Notes under the pieces: model-generated | Databases searched by the model: none | Seen by the model: only the letters and a program-made list of their open reading frames with translations | Told to the model about the DNA's origin: nothing | In this document: piece by piece, positions 12,901 to 25,100 of the stretch | Layout: the number at the start of each line of letters is the position of its first letter | Numbering within the stretch: the first letter of the stretch is position 1 | Translations under genes and position numbers: made by a program | Assembly: GCF_019097595.1 (NCBI RefSeq) | Contig: NC_080716.1 | Span: 28,769,401-28,833,400, forward strand | Direction: 5' to 3' | Length of the DNA: 64,000 nucleotides | From: Hemibagrus wyckioides | Lineage: Eukaryota; Chordata; Actinopteri; Siluriformes; Bagridae

Positions 12901-15900
12901 GCTATGTTAGATATGAAAAAATACTCTGCCTACCCAATTTATTAAGGACCCCTTTAGAAATTCATACACAGAGTACAACATACAGTGAAATGCTTTTCAA
13001 TGACTGTGTCCAAAATATGAATAAAGCCATCTTGAATACTAAATTATGTTCATTTGTAAAAAAAAAAAAAAAAAATCTAATCAGAGGATCGTGACAGCAG
13101 CTTGGTGCGTAAATGCAAGTAGGTGTGAGTCAAGAGGGTCAATTACATTTAAGATTAAACATCTTGGGTGAAAGAGGCAACCGCAGTGACTTTGTTACTG
13201 TCAGACATACTGGTTTGAGTCATAGAGAAAATCTGCTGGGATCTGCTCCCACAGCTGGCTGTCCTTCAGCACCGCACCGGTCTTCCAGAAAACTACAGAG
13301 TCATTAGTGCGGGAAACGATTGCAGGGGCGTTAAATAGCCTCCGAGTGTTTACGGCAGGCTGCGTTTATAGGGAAATTTAACTCTGTTTCGAAATTACGA
13401 GCAGATCGTAAATCAGCATGTTTAACTTTTAAGCTATAAAGGTTAAACATGCTGATGGGAACTGTGATAAGGCTCCAGAGCAGATAACAGAGAAAACAAA
13501 ACAATACAAAAAAAGAAAATATATGGCTCTCTCTCTCTGTCTGTCTGTCACTCTCTCTCTCTCTGCCATGTTTCCTCTCTTCAAGCTTAAAAACAAGTTT
13601 GTGATAAACAAGTTCTCAGAACTATTGTGAAACCTTCAGAAAAATGAGTTCTCTCAAACAAACAAAAAAACTAACAAACACATTCCATATAAACAGTGTT
13701 TGAACCTTTACATATCACACACAATGGAGGGGTTTCATGGAAAGAATAAACAGCTAATATACAAATATACAATAAATTAAGTATCTTTCAATTCTCTCAC
13801 CCTGACAGCCAGATGTAACAGTAATGATAACAAGCATCAGAAAGAAACAAAAACAGGAATAAACATTTAAACGTTGAAAAAAAAAATCATATCAATCAAT
13901 ATTGAAAAGTGATACCAGAATAAATAAAAATGATAAACAACAAATTTGTTAAAAAAAAAAGAAAAATACAGATAATTCAGATCTAATGATTTATTATTGA
14001 TAACTAGAATGAAGGAAAATCTCATAATGTACAAAATGAACCCTGATTTGTAGGTTAAAAAGAAATTTTAAGTTAAGTAAGTTTGTAAGTTAAGTAAGTT
14101 TGAGAAGAAAGGCAAGGTACGACAAAAAATTGAAGATTCATAAGTGCTAGTCTGAAGTGATTTGTGTAAAGTGATAAAGTTTCCTAAAGTCTGGACACTA
14201 TGCGTTTAAAGAGCGTTGTTGTAGCCTGGATTTAGTGATGGTGAATTTTTATCTTTTCAAATACACCTGGCGAATGATGAGGTTCATTTGGGACCTTCAC
14301 GTGTCCACACACATGAAATACGTCAGTAAATGCCAGGTGCTGGTTCACATTGAGACTAATCGCTTGACTCTGATACAGCTTTACACTGCACACCGCTTGG
14401 ATTGGATTTTATTTTGAACGCTGCTTGAAATAAACATGGGTTTCATTAGTCTGGACTCAGATCTTAGCTTTTTCTTTGTGAGAATGAAGTCCAAATGAGA
14501 AACCTGGAGTAAATGAACCTGCATTCCTGTCGAGTCAGACATCTGCTATAATTCTGCTACACACACACATACACATGTTTTCCAAGCTCATCTAGCAGGT
14601 TAAGTGTGTGTACGTTTGTATATATACCTGCATGTGAGGGCATGTGATTGAGAATGTGTTTTTCTGCGACCAAAAATTGTCTGTATGTGGAATGGTCTGC
14701 AACTTGGAAAGGAATTTTATCTAGGAAGTCGCTTTTACGCATTTTCGTACTGTACTTCACTCCTGGTTGCCATAGTAATAACGTTTATCAGTGGGTGGAG
14801 CAACGTGTGTTGCACTTGATGCCAGATCGGTTTTCTTGCAGCTAAATTTAACATTTTCTGATTGGATATTTGACATCGTTTGTGTATAAAATTCATACAA
14901 GATGAAACCGTTTTCACTTGCATAAAATTCAACGTGTCTTAACTTTGTCACAATGCTGATTGGATGTGTTGCTCGTGTCACTGAAAGTCTGCAGCTTTAA
15001 TTAAAATTGAACTGCTTTATCTCTGCATGTGTGTGTGTGCATCTTGTGATGTACTCATCTACAATAGATTGTCCAAAACATGTTTATAGCTGACAGTGAG
15101 CCCCCATGTGCCTGGGTGATGTTATATAAAACTGGTTTGAGGCGGTTATATTTATATAAAAGCTTTCAGGTGAGGCAGATGTCCGGTTGTTGTCAGCTGG
15201 AGGTTATTAATAATCAGAGCGAGGGTTTATTTCCTCTGATGAGCAGGCTTTCAGAGGACAGGCTTTAGTAATCTGCCTCAGCGGTGTGGTGTGAACTGGA
15301 GCATACTCAGCACAGCAGCCTACAAAGCTGATTAGCATCATTTAAACCTGCAGGGAAACATATGCAGCCTTTAAAAAGCCACACACACTGCACATGGTGG
15401 GCTCAATCAAATAAATATATGCAGCCATTTTGAAGTTTCATTTACAGCAAGAACATCCAGTGGAATGGAAATGGAGTTATCTTCAAATGAATGACTTTAC
15501 AGGACTCTTGTTGGCTTTCAGTGTGTTTTAGACGTGTGTTTTTTCCTCTGTTGGAGAACCTTAAACAGAATTTTAGAAATTTGAGCTACTTTTTTAGATG
15601 AACAGCCACTTGGAGTATCTCAGAGAGCAGAAATGAGTTTGATATCAAACATTTGTGTGGAAAAAAAACCCGAACCATTTTGGTTTTCTTTTTACTTTTC
15701 TATGAATATATTGCTCCTAGTAGGCTAATGAAAAACAGAAATACTTATGAAACACTACAAATGAGGTTCATATTAACCTCCACTGTAGAGTGGAACATGA
15801 CAAAAACATTCATTTCTCAACATGGACACAAGCAAACAGGTGAAACATCCATTTTTCAGCTTCTGGGGAACAATTGTTAAGAAGGTTTATTTCTAATTTG

Positions 15901-16708
15901 ACTTTACTACACATCAGCAACAAGAGCAAAGGTTTAGCAGATACGGATCTATGCTCCTGGAAATGAGTGTTGTCTTCCTGAGGAAACATTCTTTACAATT
16001 TTCATCCTTTACAAATAAATATACAATTCTTGAAATTGATATAATCTGGAAAACTCAGATCAAATTGAATCGAATTGTTTATGGGATATATCTCAAAACT
16101 AAAAAAGTCCCAAATCACACATTTGGTATGTTTTCAGCCAGCAGAAGTGGCTGAATCAGCAGTTTGGGAAAAATCTGCCCAGTCTACTGTTTTGCCTTGT
16201 TTTGTTTTGTCTTCCACCTCTTGCTACATTCCACTTCTTTCCCTCAGAGTTATGCTCTTTTGGATAGCCATGGCACTGTAGAAGTTGGACCATCATAGTC
16301 TCATGATGGCAGCAGAAAACTTTAGCCAAGTGGGCCAATTCAATATATAGATGTCTTTCATAGCTGCATGTATGAAATGAAAGAAGCCAAGAGTTCCTAT
16401 GTGTTCATATTTCATACATGGAAATACATGTAAAATATATAAACAAGGCTTAGAAATTCTGTAGTTTAATGAGGCATGTTAACCTATAGAAGATTCTCTT
16501 ATGTATAAGATCCTGATTAGATGTATGTAATTCAGTGTAATTAATTATTTTATTTATTTTAATGATGTTTAAATGAAGAGATAGAAAGAAACATAATTAA
16601 GTTAATATTCGAAGATTTTCCAAAACATTATAAAATTATTTGATGATTAAAAAGACCTGCCACAGCACATGGTGCTGCCTGCTGAAGTGAACGATTAGTG
16701 TGTGTAGA

Positions 16709-16756
<48 letters not shown>

Positions 16757-19133
16757 CACGAGTGTAATTACCCCAGCATTTCCGCCATGTGGTTACTCCT
16801 CTCTGACCACATCAGCATCTGAAACACGGTCTACTTATAATCAGGTAATCACTGAGGGCAGCGAAAAGCCACTGAGGCCACAACATGGCTAGCCAAAAAA
16901 ATAAACATGTAATAAACAAAGAACACATGCAAGCTGTCTCATCTTTCCCATAACTCTGCTCGGATCTCATCAGGACAGGGCTCTCTGGAACATCTCAACT
17001 GACCTCCCTGAGCTTCTTCAGTTAAATAACTTCCTGGCTGTTAAGAGATAAGATAGAGAGCGAATTCAGCCAAAAAGAAAAGGATTCTGGAATCAGCTGT
17101 AAACTAAAAGCATCTGCATACTGAAGCCAGAGCACAACACTTAACGCCAAATTCCAGTTAGCATGTGAGAAACTGGCCACAGGAATGTGTCGGAAAAGAA
17201 AAACCCTATAAAAACCAAAATGTCAAGTCCCACCTTTTCCTTCCTCTTCTACCTTTAAATCACATCCTCTGTCCTTGGGTTGAACCTAAAACAACAGCTC
17301 TATAAGCAGCTCATGGGCCTGAATGTGAGGAATTCTTCCTTTTAGCAAAAATCCTTCTCTCCTCTCGAACAATGGAGTCAAACAATAAGTTGATCGTAAC
17401 AGAAATGTAGGAAATAGGAATGAATCTTGAATGGATCTTAAAATGAATCCCAACAGAGTTGTTACAGTTTATGACCTGGTGTACAGATCATATCTCACTG
17501 TTTACTTTACACTGATTATGATGCATTTCCGGCTAATTACCAGCATTTGTTTTCTCTTTTTACCCAATCAGCTTCCTTCTTATTCTATTGATTCTCATGT
17601 ATTTTGTGTCTGGTTGTGACTCAGATAAAAACATATGGTTGGATTGCACTCCTACATCTGGACTCTGAACATCTGGCTGCATAATCTGTTATGTTCCATT
17701 CTATTCCATTCCGTTACGTTACGTTCCTAATATTATCCTATACATCAGCTATCAAATGTACAGAAGATCAAAACTTTGCTGACAGAATGAAACCAAATAA
17801 ATACTTTTACTTATAGGAATTTTTTTTGCTGCATAGAGTTTTGTTGCTCGGCTTTCAAGTGCAGCAAGATAAATACTGAAAAAACAAATATAGAAAAAAA
17901 AAAAACAAATATAGAAAGGTCATTCTCAAAACACCTTTTTCAAGAAAGACAAACAGAGGATTTGACCTTTTATTCATACTGATCCTCATTCTTTTCTTAT
18001 ACTTGTGAAGTATCAGATCATGCCACATGCCTGAACTAATGCCTCTACTTAAATACCCTTATTCCACCTGATGATCAGGAATCATCATCGTCCAGAACCG
18101 AAGAAGCACACCTCACTGATCTTCTTTATTTTATATTCAACACACTTAAGAAAAAAAATCTCAAATGTAATGAAGCTACAAACAGATTATTTGGAAGCTC
18201 CTTTAACATCTCAATCAGCACAAGCGAGCATTAAGATAATATCACCTGCTGTGTTACACAATCTTCTGCATCTGAGAGAAAAAGTGATGTTTTTGTGGCA
18301 CATGTGTCTATATCAAGAACTGTATTAGACTTTTTGAGAAGAATTTTTCCACATGATCATTTTTGTACATACAGGATGCATGTTTCTTTTTTTTCTTCTT
18401 TTTACACGTTTCTTACAAGTGATGATCACATGATGCATTCTCATATAATCCCATTTTAGTAAACTTCCACCCAGAGGATGTGTTTATAAGGCGATTCCCA
18501 CAATATATTCTATATATACTGGGCTTTTTATTAATTTTTTGTTCAGAATATATATTTATATTGATTTTTTTTTTTTTTTTTTTTACATTTAATTACTCTG
18601 AATATTGTTGCTTGCATACCTTCACTACTGTAAATAAATAAGCAAATAAACATACAAATAAATATGGCACACATCTAATTCTATTCAATTTTATGTATAA
18701 GGCAAGAGAGAGAAATGTTTTAAATGTATAATGTTATCATTATAATTATACACTAATAAATAATTTAAAAAAAATCATCGTCATCAATTTAAAAACATAA
18801 TGCTTTGCTTCTAGTAAATATTTAGCTCACATAATTAATATTTCTATGGTTAAATTGTGTTCGGAAAATAAATCTGTACCAAGAAGGACCAATATTTTTC
18901 ACTGATGGCTACAAAACAATGAACTTGGAGATCTGAGGTTGAGATGGAGATAAATGCCATCTATTGACATCACAGCAAAGGATGGGAAAAGCAACAGACG
19001 AGAAGCACTCACCCATGAAGAGGCAGAAGAGGTCTAGGAAGACGAGGATTTTCCTCTGGCTGGTGTCTTTCCCCTCACCGCTGGGGTTCATGCCCTCCGA
19101 AGCCATCACCTTCTCACACAGTAACCGCTGCAT
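9461..19133 (-). CDS. plpp3: Phospholipid phosphatase 3 (lipid phosphate phosphohydrolase), 3' end missing
   Basis: Integral membrane phosphatase that dephosphorylates lysophosphatidate, phosphatidate, ceramide-1-P and S1P at the outer plasma-membrane face. Coding exons in transcription order: 19133-19013, 12834-12677, 10704-10424, 9823-9766, 9637-9461; all junctions are GT-AG and in phase, giving 265 codons of about 311 usual. All three catalytic motifs are visible: KVSVGRLRP in exon 3, SGHASFS at the start of exon 4 and [12 protein letters not shown] in exon 5 (the His residues are nucleophile and acid/base). Membrane segments include the exon 1/2 [15 protein letters not shown] stretch. The sequon NCS in the second outer loop matches the family. 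The start was chosen because MQ... aligns with the mammalian N-terminus; an in-frame ATG also exists at 19295. The human RGD in the second loop is replaced by TGED. The last exon (about 46 residues) was not found at 1-9460. PLPP3 is preferred over PLPP1/2 by sequence and by synteny with fyb2-c8a-c8b-dab1. Confidence 0.93.
9931..10002. repeat. (GA)n microsatellite in plpp3 intron 3
   Basis: Interrupted GA repeats about 110 bp from the exon 4 acceptor on the transcription-upstream side. They read as CT on the plpp3 transcript. Confidence 0.9.
10705..12676. other. plpp3 intron 2
   Basis: Mostly AT-rich. The only distinctive part is the CpG-enriched patch at about 11870-12400. Confidence 0.85.
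12189..12497 (-). other. Possible alternative first exon/promoter patch in plpp3 intron 2
   Basis: The stretch 12060-12400 holds over 20 CpGs, far more than its surroundings. On the minus strand an ATG at 12497 opens 103 codons that run without a stop to a consensus donor (ACG|GTAAGT at 12188-12187). That donor leaves phase 0, the phase in which plpp3 exon 3 starts. The peptide (ending RVRLRWT) resembles nothing I know, and its upstream part is AT-rich. It may be chance. Confidence 0.2.
14760..14912 (+). repeat. Dispersed repeat copy in plpp3 intron 1
   Basis: GTTGCCATAGTAAT, CGGTTTTCTTGCAGCTAAA and CGTTTGTGTATAAAATTCA recur at 55920-56018. Confidence 0.55.
16711..16753. repeat. (GT)n microsatellite in plpp3 intron 1
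   Basis: About 20 TG dinucleotides. Confidence 0.95.
18597..18671 (+). repeat. Left arm of a perfect 75-bp inverted repeat around plpp3 exon 1
   Basis: This arm reads TCTGAATATTGTTGC at its start and AATATGGCACA at its end. Its exact reverse complement is at 20206-20280. It lies in plpp3 intron 1 just after a T tract. Confidence 0.9.
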
Positions 19134-19445
19134 TGACTTCAACTCTGTTCTTTCCTTTATACACACAAATGAATGATCACTTCTACAGGCTTCACACTGT
19201 GCCCGAAAACACGCGGATACTGACTGCTGACTGCTGAAACGACACACAGACTTTGTGATAATTAAGGATTCAGAGTCTGGAGGACGCGGGTTCAAGTTTG
19301 AAGCTCAGCGACAACAAAGACTTGTTCTGATTCTCGGAGTTTCAGCGGTGTCTACAAGAGCTTTACTTTACTCCCCCTCTATTAGACTCCTCCCACTTCG
19401 CCGTTATATCCCCGCCCACACTACGTGCCCCCCCCCTTCTTGAAC
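19134..19445 (-). promoter_or_regulatory. plpp3 5'UTR and likely promoter
   Basis: The stretch directly upstream of plpp3 exon 1 is richer in C+G and CpG than the flanking DNA. It carries a GC-box-like CCCCGCCCA at 19410-19418 and further C-rich tracts to 19437, followed by a (TAA)n repeat. An in-frame ATG at 19295 has no stop before the chosen start. The transcription start cannot be fixed from sequence. Confidence 0.4.
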
Positions 19446-19448
19446 CAC

Positions 19449-19465
19449 TACTACTACTACTACTT

Positions 19466-19498
<33 letters not shown>
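19449..19498. repeat. (CTA)n-(TAA)n microsatellite upstream of plpp3
   Basis: CTA then TAA triplets directly beyond the C-rich promoter candidate. Confidence 0.95.
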
Positions 19499-19499
<1 letters not shown>

Positions 19500-20008
19500 A
19501 TTTCGCACTATGTAGTTTTTCGTGGTACTAATCTTTTAATCTTTAAAATTTTAGTCTAAAAACTAAAAGTAGATTTATGTTCCTTAAATCTTTTTTTAAA
19601 TATCCCTGTTTTCATTTGACAGACATCTATTAAAGGCGCGCAAAAATAATGGCACCCCACACCGACAGCAAGGAAAGGCTTACTACAGTTCAATAATTTT
19701 TTAAGAGTAAAAAAAGTTTTTTTTTTTTTATATTCATATATAAACCTGGAAACATCTATTTATTCTGTTATTTCTATCTGACCTCGGTGATTTTGTTCTT
19801 ACTTTTTGTACTGATTTATCGCGTGTGCAAATGTAACACAAATATTACGAGAGACAATATTGTTCAAAATGTGTTTGTTGTAATGATTTATTCCTTAATA
19901 AGCAATAATTAGAAACCCGAAGGTGCCTCGTTTATAATGAAATAAAGGTTTTGGAAAATGATTTAAAGTCTTAAATAAATCAGTGTTAAAATATTGTAAC
20001 CTACTACA

Positions 20009-20039
<31 letters not shown>
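20009..20039. repeat. (TTTC)n microsatellite
   Basis: About seven TTTC units between the inverted-repeat arms. Confidence 0.9.
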
Positions 20040-20205
20040 AAATTAGCATATGGGATAATTAAAAATAAGTAATAAATAAATCAGCACATCAGAAATAATC
20101 ACCTTTAAAAACAGCATTTAAAAAAAAATAAAAAACATATATTTTAATAATCAAACAAACAAGAAAATGAATGAATGAATGATGAATAAATAAATAAAAC
20201 ATAGA

Positions 20206-20280
20206 TGTGCCATATTTATTTGTATGTTTATTTGCTTATTTATTTACAGTAGTGAAGGTATGCAAGCAACAATATTCAGA
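20206..20280 (-). repeat. Right arm of the 75-bp inverted repeat, upstream of plpp3
   Basis: It is the exact reverse complement of 18597-18671, with a few matching bases continuing past a 2-bp indel. Plpp3 exon 1 and its likely promoter lie between the arms (1534 bp of spacer). Confidence 0.9.
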
Positions 20281-20374
20281 ATGTTTAGAGTAGCTCTTCG
20301 TCAGCTATGTGTTAATGGAGATAGCGAGCAAAATTTGGCTCCCATTTAACACTAAATGACTGTCAGTAATTTAC

Positions 20375-20378
<4 letters not shown>

Positions 20379-20404
<26 letters not shown>
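20379..20404. repeat. (GT)n microsatellite
   Basis: Pure TG run between plpp3 and fyb2. Confidence 0.9.
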
Positions 20405-20406
<2 letters not shown>

Positions 20407-21635
20407 GGGGGCTGGGTGTTTGCTCGCCACTTTAAAATAGCTGAACGCCTCCTAATTGCAGATAGTAATGTTGGGCTGCAGGTTTCCACAATAAAATCTC
20501 CCGTCAGTGTGCATTACTTCTCTTATGATTTACAGCACAGATGAAAAGCACCACATATGATAAATACCATAAAACCTGGCAGAGGCAGTAGAAAAAATAC
20601 ACAATTATGTATTGTGCCGAATCATGTCTAAATACCCTTTTAGGTTCTTGGGGAAGAAAAAAAAAAAAAAATCATGTGGTGTATTTTAAGGACTTGCTTC
20701 ACTATTCCCACCTTCCCAGTGAAACAGCCCTAGAGGCATAACATCCAGTCACAGTCTACATACTGTATAGAAATATATACAGCTTATACAGATATACAGT
20801 TAATGAACCAATATAGCCGTGTGTAGAGTGTAAAGAACATCACAATCAAGCTGAAAGAAAATAGTAAATCCTGACTGGATGTTAATCACATGACATCTGA
20901 TCACAAGGACATCCTTAAAAATGTCGCATCTTAACACTTTGCATGCATACATCAGTATTTAATTTATTTGTTACTAATTCTTCCTACTGAATTTCTTGTA
21001 AACGCACAATCAGTGCTGCTTATCTTTAATCTTCTACCCCTGTATACAGTAATGATAAAGAGAGAAAGATGGTGGGTTTCCCTCATTTTCTTCGCCGCAG
21101 TTTTTTTTTTTTTTTTTGTATATTCTTGTTTGTTCATTAGGGCTCCAAAGCCACATCTGGATTCCTATAAAGCTGCTTTGGGACAGTGTATATTGTTGAA
21201 AGTTGAACAAACGTTCAAGTACACGTTTTATTCTCTAACATCTGCCTTTTTACGCCACAAAATGAATTATACAAAGTTTTATTCCATCAATCCAGAAGTT
21301 AACTGCGCCATCTAGTGGTTGTTTACCAGGATTTAAAACAGATGTTTTCAAAGCCTTTGTCGACAGGGACAACTTAAACTATAAAATACAAGCCGAGCAT
21401 CCACCTCCTTACTGATGTATTTTATGAACGAACATTATTTAAATGTGTAAAAATCGTATTTTGACAATTTAGAGTCAGAGTTTTTTATTTCTTAACTAAG
21501 TTTAACATTACTATTATTTATTTATCCATAATTGAGATTAGGATTAAACCCAGTTAGTTTGAGACACCAGTCAAACAGGGTAATAATAATAATAATAATG
21601 ACAGAGATTTCAAGTGTTTTTTGTATATGAATATA

Positions 21636-22187
21636 TTTATTGTTTGCATCCATTCCGAAAGTTTTAATACAAACATGTAAGAAAACAAATAATGCAGAAT
21701 CTCGAACAAAACGGTGTTTAACTGAAAAACACAAAGCTAGATCATACAAAATGGTGCAAATTCTTCACAGCCCAAACCAGGTGTAACATTTTTTCTCACA
21801 ATTAATACACACCCATTAAGTGCTAAGTCCTTTTCTCACTCTTATTAACACTGCTTTCTTTTACAGCTGAAGTTAAACCACACACACACACTTCTGGCTA
21901 GAAGAGTTCAAGGACTGTTTATCCTGAGTGATGACAGGATTCCTGGAGTATGTTGTAGAAATTGTATTGTTTATCTGAAGAAAATAAAACAAACATGAGC
22001 AGTGTGGAGATCCAGAGAGTCACAAATGTCTGAGAACACCACAAACTATGTGGGGGGAAAAAAAAATAGCTGTTCACCTTCTCATACACACACAGTTGGA
22101 GTGAATCTCTTGAAAGTAACAGAGAATCAATAATCGATTCATTTCCGATCAGATTTCAGATTCAGTCCTGAAAACTAACCTGATGGA
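21636..22187 (-). other. Probable fyb2 3'UTR
   Basis: The sequence follows the fyb2 stop (22190-22188) without further reading-frame constraint. The first convincing minus-strand AATAAA is at 21641-21636. The end is assigned by this signal alone. Confidence 0.35.
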
Positions 22188-25100
22188 TCATGCATAGTCA
22201 GCGTAGAGTTCAGGAGGAGGCAGCAGCTCGACGTCTGTGAAACTGAACTGGTCATCCTCGCTAAAGGACAAAATCAACACACAGACACACATTTACTCCA
22301 TAGATCCGAATGCATTTCCTTGCACAAACACACACAGGTCTCAAGCTTTATCTCAGATTTTTTTTTTTGCCATGTGACAAGTAAACCTGCTAAAAAGTTT
22401 CTTCTAAACTTCATGTAGGCTTCACGTTTCCACATGCACACTTACACATACGGAGGCTCCTCCATATCACACGGCAAACCTGTCAGTAAACACACACTAA
22501 AATGTTAATAATGGGCTTGGAGTTTTACAGGCCTTCACAAAGACCCTCAGTTAGGAAGAGGTGTTTTTTTTTTTATTTTTATTTTTTTAAACAATCTCTG
22601 GACCATAAATCCCACAATAAATCACCAAGTGTTCACATGCACATGTACAGAAAGGATAGATGCTGGTGATGTGAAAGCTCAAGCAAAAATAAATCAGACA
22701 TACCTGGAGCATTAATGCTGCAAATCCACAACAAAGATATTAGCATAATTTGAGACAGCTTAAAAAAAATAAAAAATAAATCAATATAGTAGCCTCCAGT
22801 TTGAGTCATGTGGCTCTGTATGAATGTGTCACCAGATGAAGGATGTATAAATCTAGCCTTTTACTAAGCAGAGAAAGTACTACAGAGCTGATATACAGAG
22901 CCGTAACATGAGGATAATCACCCTGGGGCATTAACTGACCGAGATTTGATATGAAACTAGGTTCAAGTTTGTCATCATGTGCATAGAGGGCTTAAGCATG
23001 TACTGTATATACAATGACATTCTTATGCTAGATTTGTACACTCCTAGTCTGAGATCAGTACAGTGATATTTTTTGCACAATCCATACAGTCCTGCTGCTT
23101 TATACATGTTATTAGATAGCTGGTATTTACAGTTTCTCGAGTTTGCACATTCCATTTTGTTTTATTGCACATGTTTTTCGTTTCGTTCGTCATGTGTCCT
23201 GTCTTGTGTTGTTTCCTGTATTGTCTTTGCACCTGGTTGAACACGTTACACTTTATGTGGCTAGGACAACCGTCTCTCCTTAGCTCTGTGTTGTTGTTTC
23301 TGTTTGTATTGATATGTTGTTTATGTAGCACTAGGGTCCTAGAGAAAGGTTGTTTCATTTCACTATGTACTGCGTCAGCAATATGCGATTGATATGATGA
23401 AAGCTTCTTGACTCTTGATAATCATAAAGTACAGTGCAGTGGTTATGTACAGTGGGTGGCGCCATCACACAATCACATCAAAGCAAAAACAATCCAGGAG
23501 TTTTTTTTTTTTGGTGATTGTTGGGGTCAAAAATGCTTGACTCATAGCTAAACACATATAATGACTTTCTATGACTGTTTAAGTAGCCATTTTGTCAGCA
23601 TTTCCTATTATGGAGTTTTGTGGGCGTCACTAAATGCAAATTAGCGGCGACTTGAACGACCCAGTGATTTTTATCTTGGTGTAGCTTGTATGCAAACATT
23701 TACACACAACATTAATCAAAGCGTGGACAATTGCTTTGTGTTTTAAAGGTATTTTAGAGTACTTTTTTTTAAATGAGGAAAAAGTACTTGAATTGGTGAA
23801 ACTTGTGTCCAAAACAATGGTGAAATTGTGGAGGAAGTGATGTTTTAATTGTCATTTCTTTCCATCACCAGCATCAAGCGCCTCATTATTAAAACTAGAA
23901 CTGAATGAGAAAACTGTACCTGGTAGGAATGGGCTCTGGGATTTCGGGCGCAGGGTTCAGATCATCTCTGGTGTTCTGGAAGAAAACTGCAAGCTTCTTG
24001 AGAGCTTCATGATTCACTCTGGGAAGAAACACACACGTGTATGTGCTGGTTTTATAATCACTGTGAGGTGTTTTCATTTCTTTGTGCATTAAAACCATTG
24101 AAAACGCACTAGATTTCATTCTAAGGAAAAGAAAACTAATTATAATATTTGAATATTTATTAAGTAAGCAACTCTTTAGGTTAACCGCTAAAAAAACATC
24201 TGAGGTGTATTCAAGTGTTGTTTTTTCCCCCTCCCACTGTGATTAATCTTTCTTCCTGCTGCTGCTGTATTTCATGTAATACAGAGGGAAAAAAATCTCT
24301 TTTAGCGAGTCTCAGCTCATTTATTTCAGCCTGGAGCTCCGCTGCAGCACTGTGGTACGGGTTAGAAATCAAACTTCCCAAACAACTCTGTCAGAGTTCA
24401 GGAGTGAAAATCTCACTGAATTAATAATGTACCTGATCTGAGTCACGGTGCTCATAATAATCAGTACAGATACACTGCAAGACCAGAAGTTTGTGCACCC
24501 CTAACCATCACACCCATGTGCTTGCTGAAGATCTCATTCTAGATTAAATACACACTCTTGCGCGAGCACACGCAGACGCACGCACTCTTGCGCGAGCACA
24601 CGCAGACGCACGCACTCTTGCGCGAGCACACGCAGACGCACGCACTCTTGCGCGAGCACACGCAGACGCTCTTGCGCGAGCGCGCGCAGACGCTCTTGCG
24701 CGAGCACACGCAGACGCACGCACTCTTGCGCGAGCACACGCAGACGCACGCACTCTTGCGCGAGCACACGCAGACGCACGCACTCTTGCGCGAGCACACG
24801 CAGACGCACGCACTCTTGCGCGAGCACACGCAGACGCACGCACTCTTGCGCGAGCACACGCAGACGCACGCACTCTTGCGCGAGCACACGCAGACGCACG
24901 CACTCTTGCGCGAGCACACGCAGACGCACGCACTCTTGCGCGAGCACACGCAGACGCACGCACTCTTGCGCGAGCACACGCAGACGCACGCACTCTTGCG
25001 CGAGCACACGCAGACGCACGCACTCTTGCGCGAGCACACGCAGACGCACGCACTCTTGCGCGAGCACACGCAGACGCACGCACTCTTGCGCGAGCACACG

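Larger units (their letters stand above)
12835..19012. other. plpp3 intron 1
   Basis: 6.2 kb without a credible exon. It contains CT and GT microsatellites, a dispersed repeat at 14760 and the left arm of the inverted repeat at 18597. Confidence 0.85.
19499..21635. other. Intergenic plpp3-fyb2
   Basis: AT-rich; holds TTTC and TG microsatellites and the right inverted-repeat arm. No exon of PRKAA2 type was seen. Confidence 0.7.
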
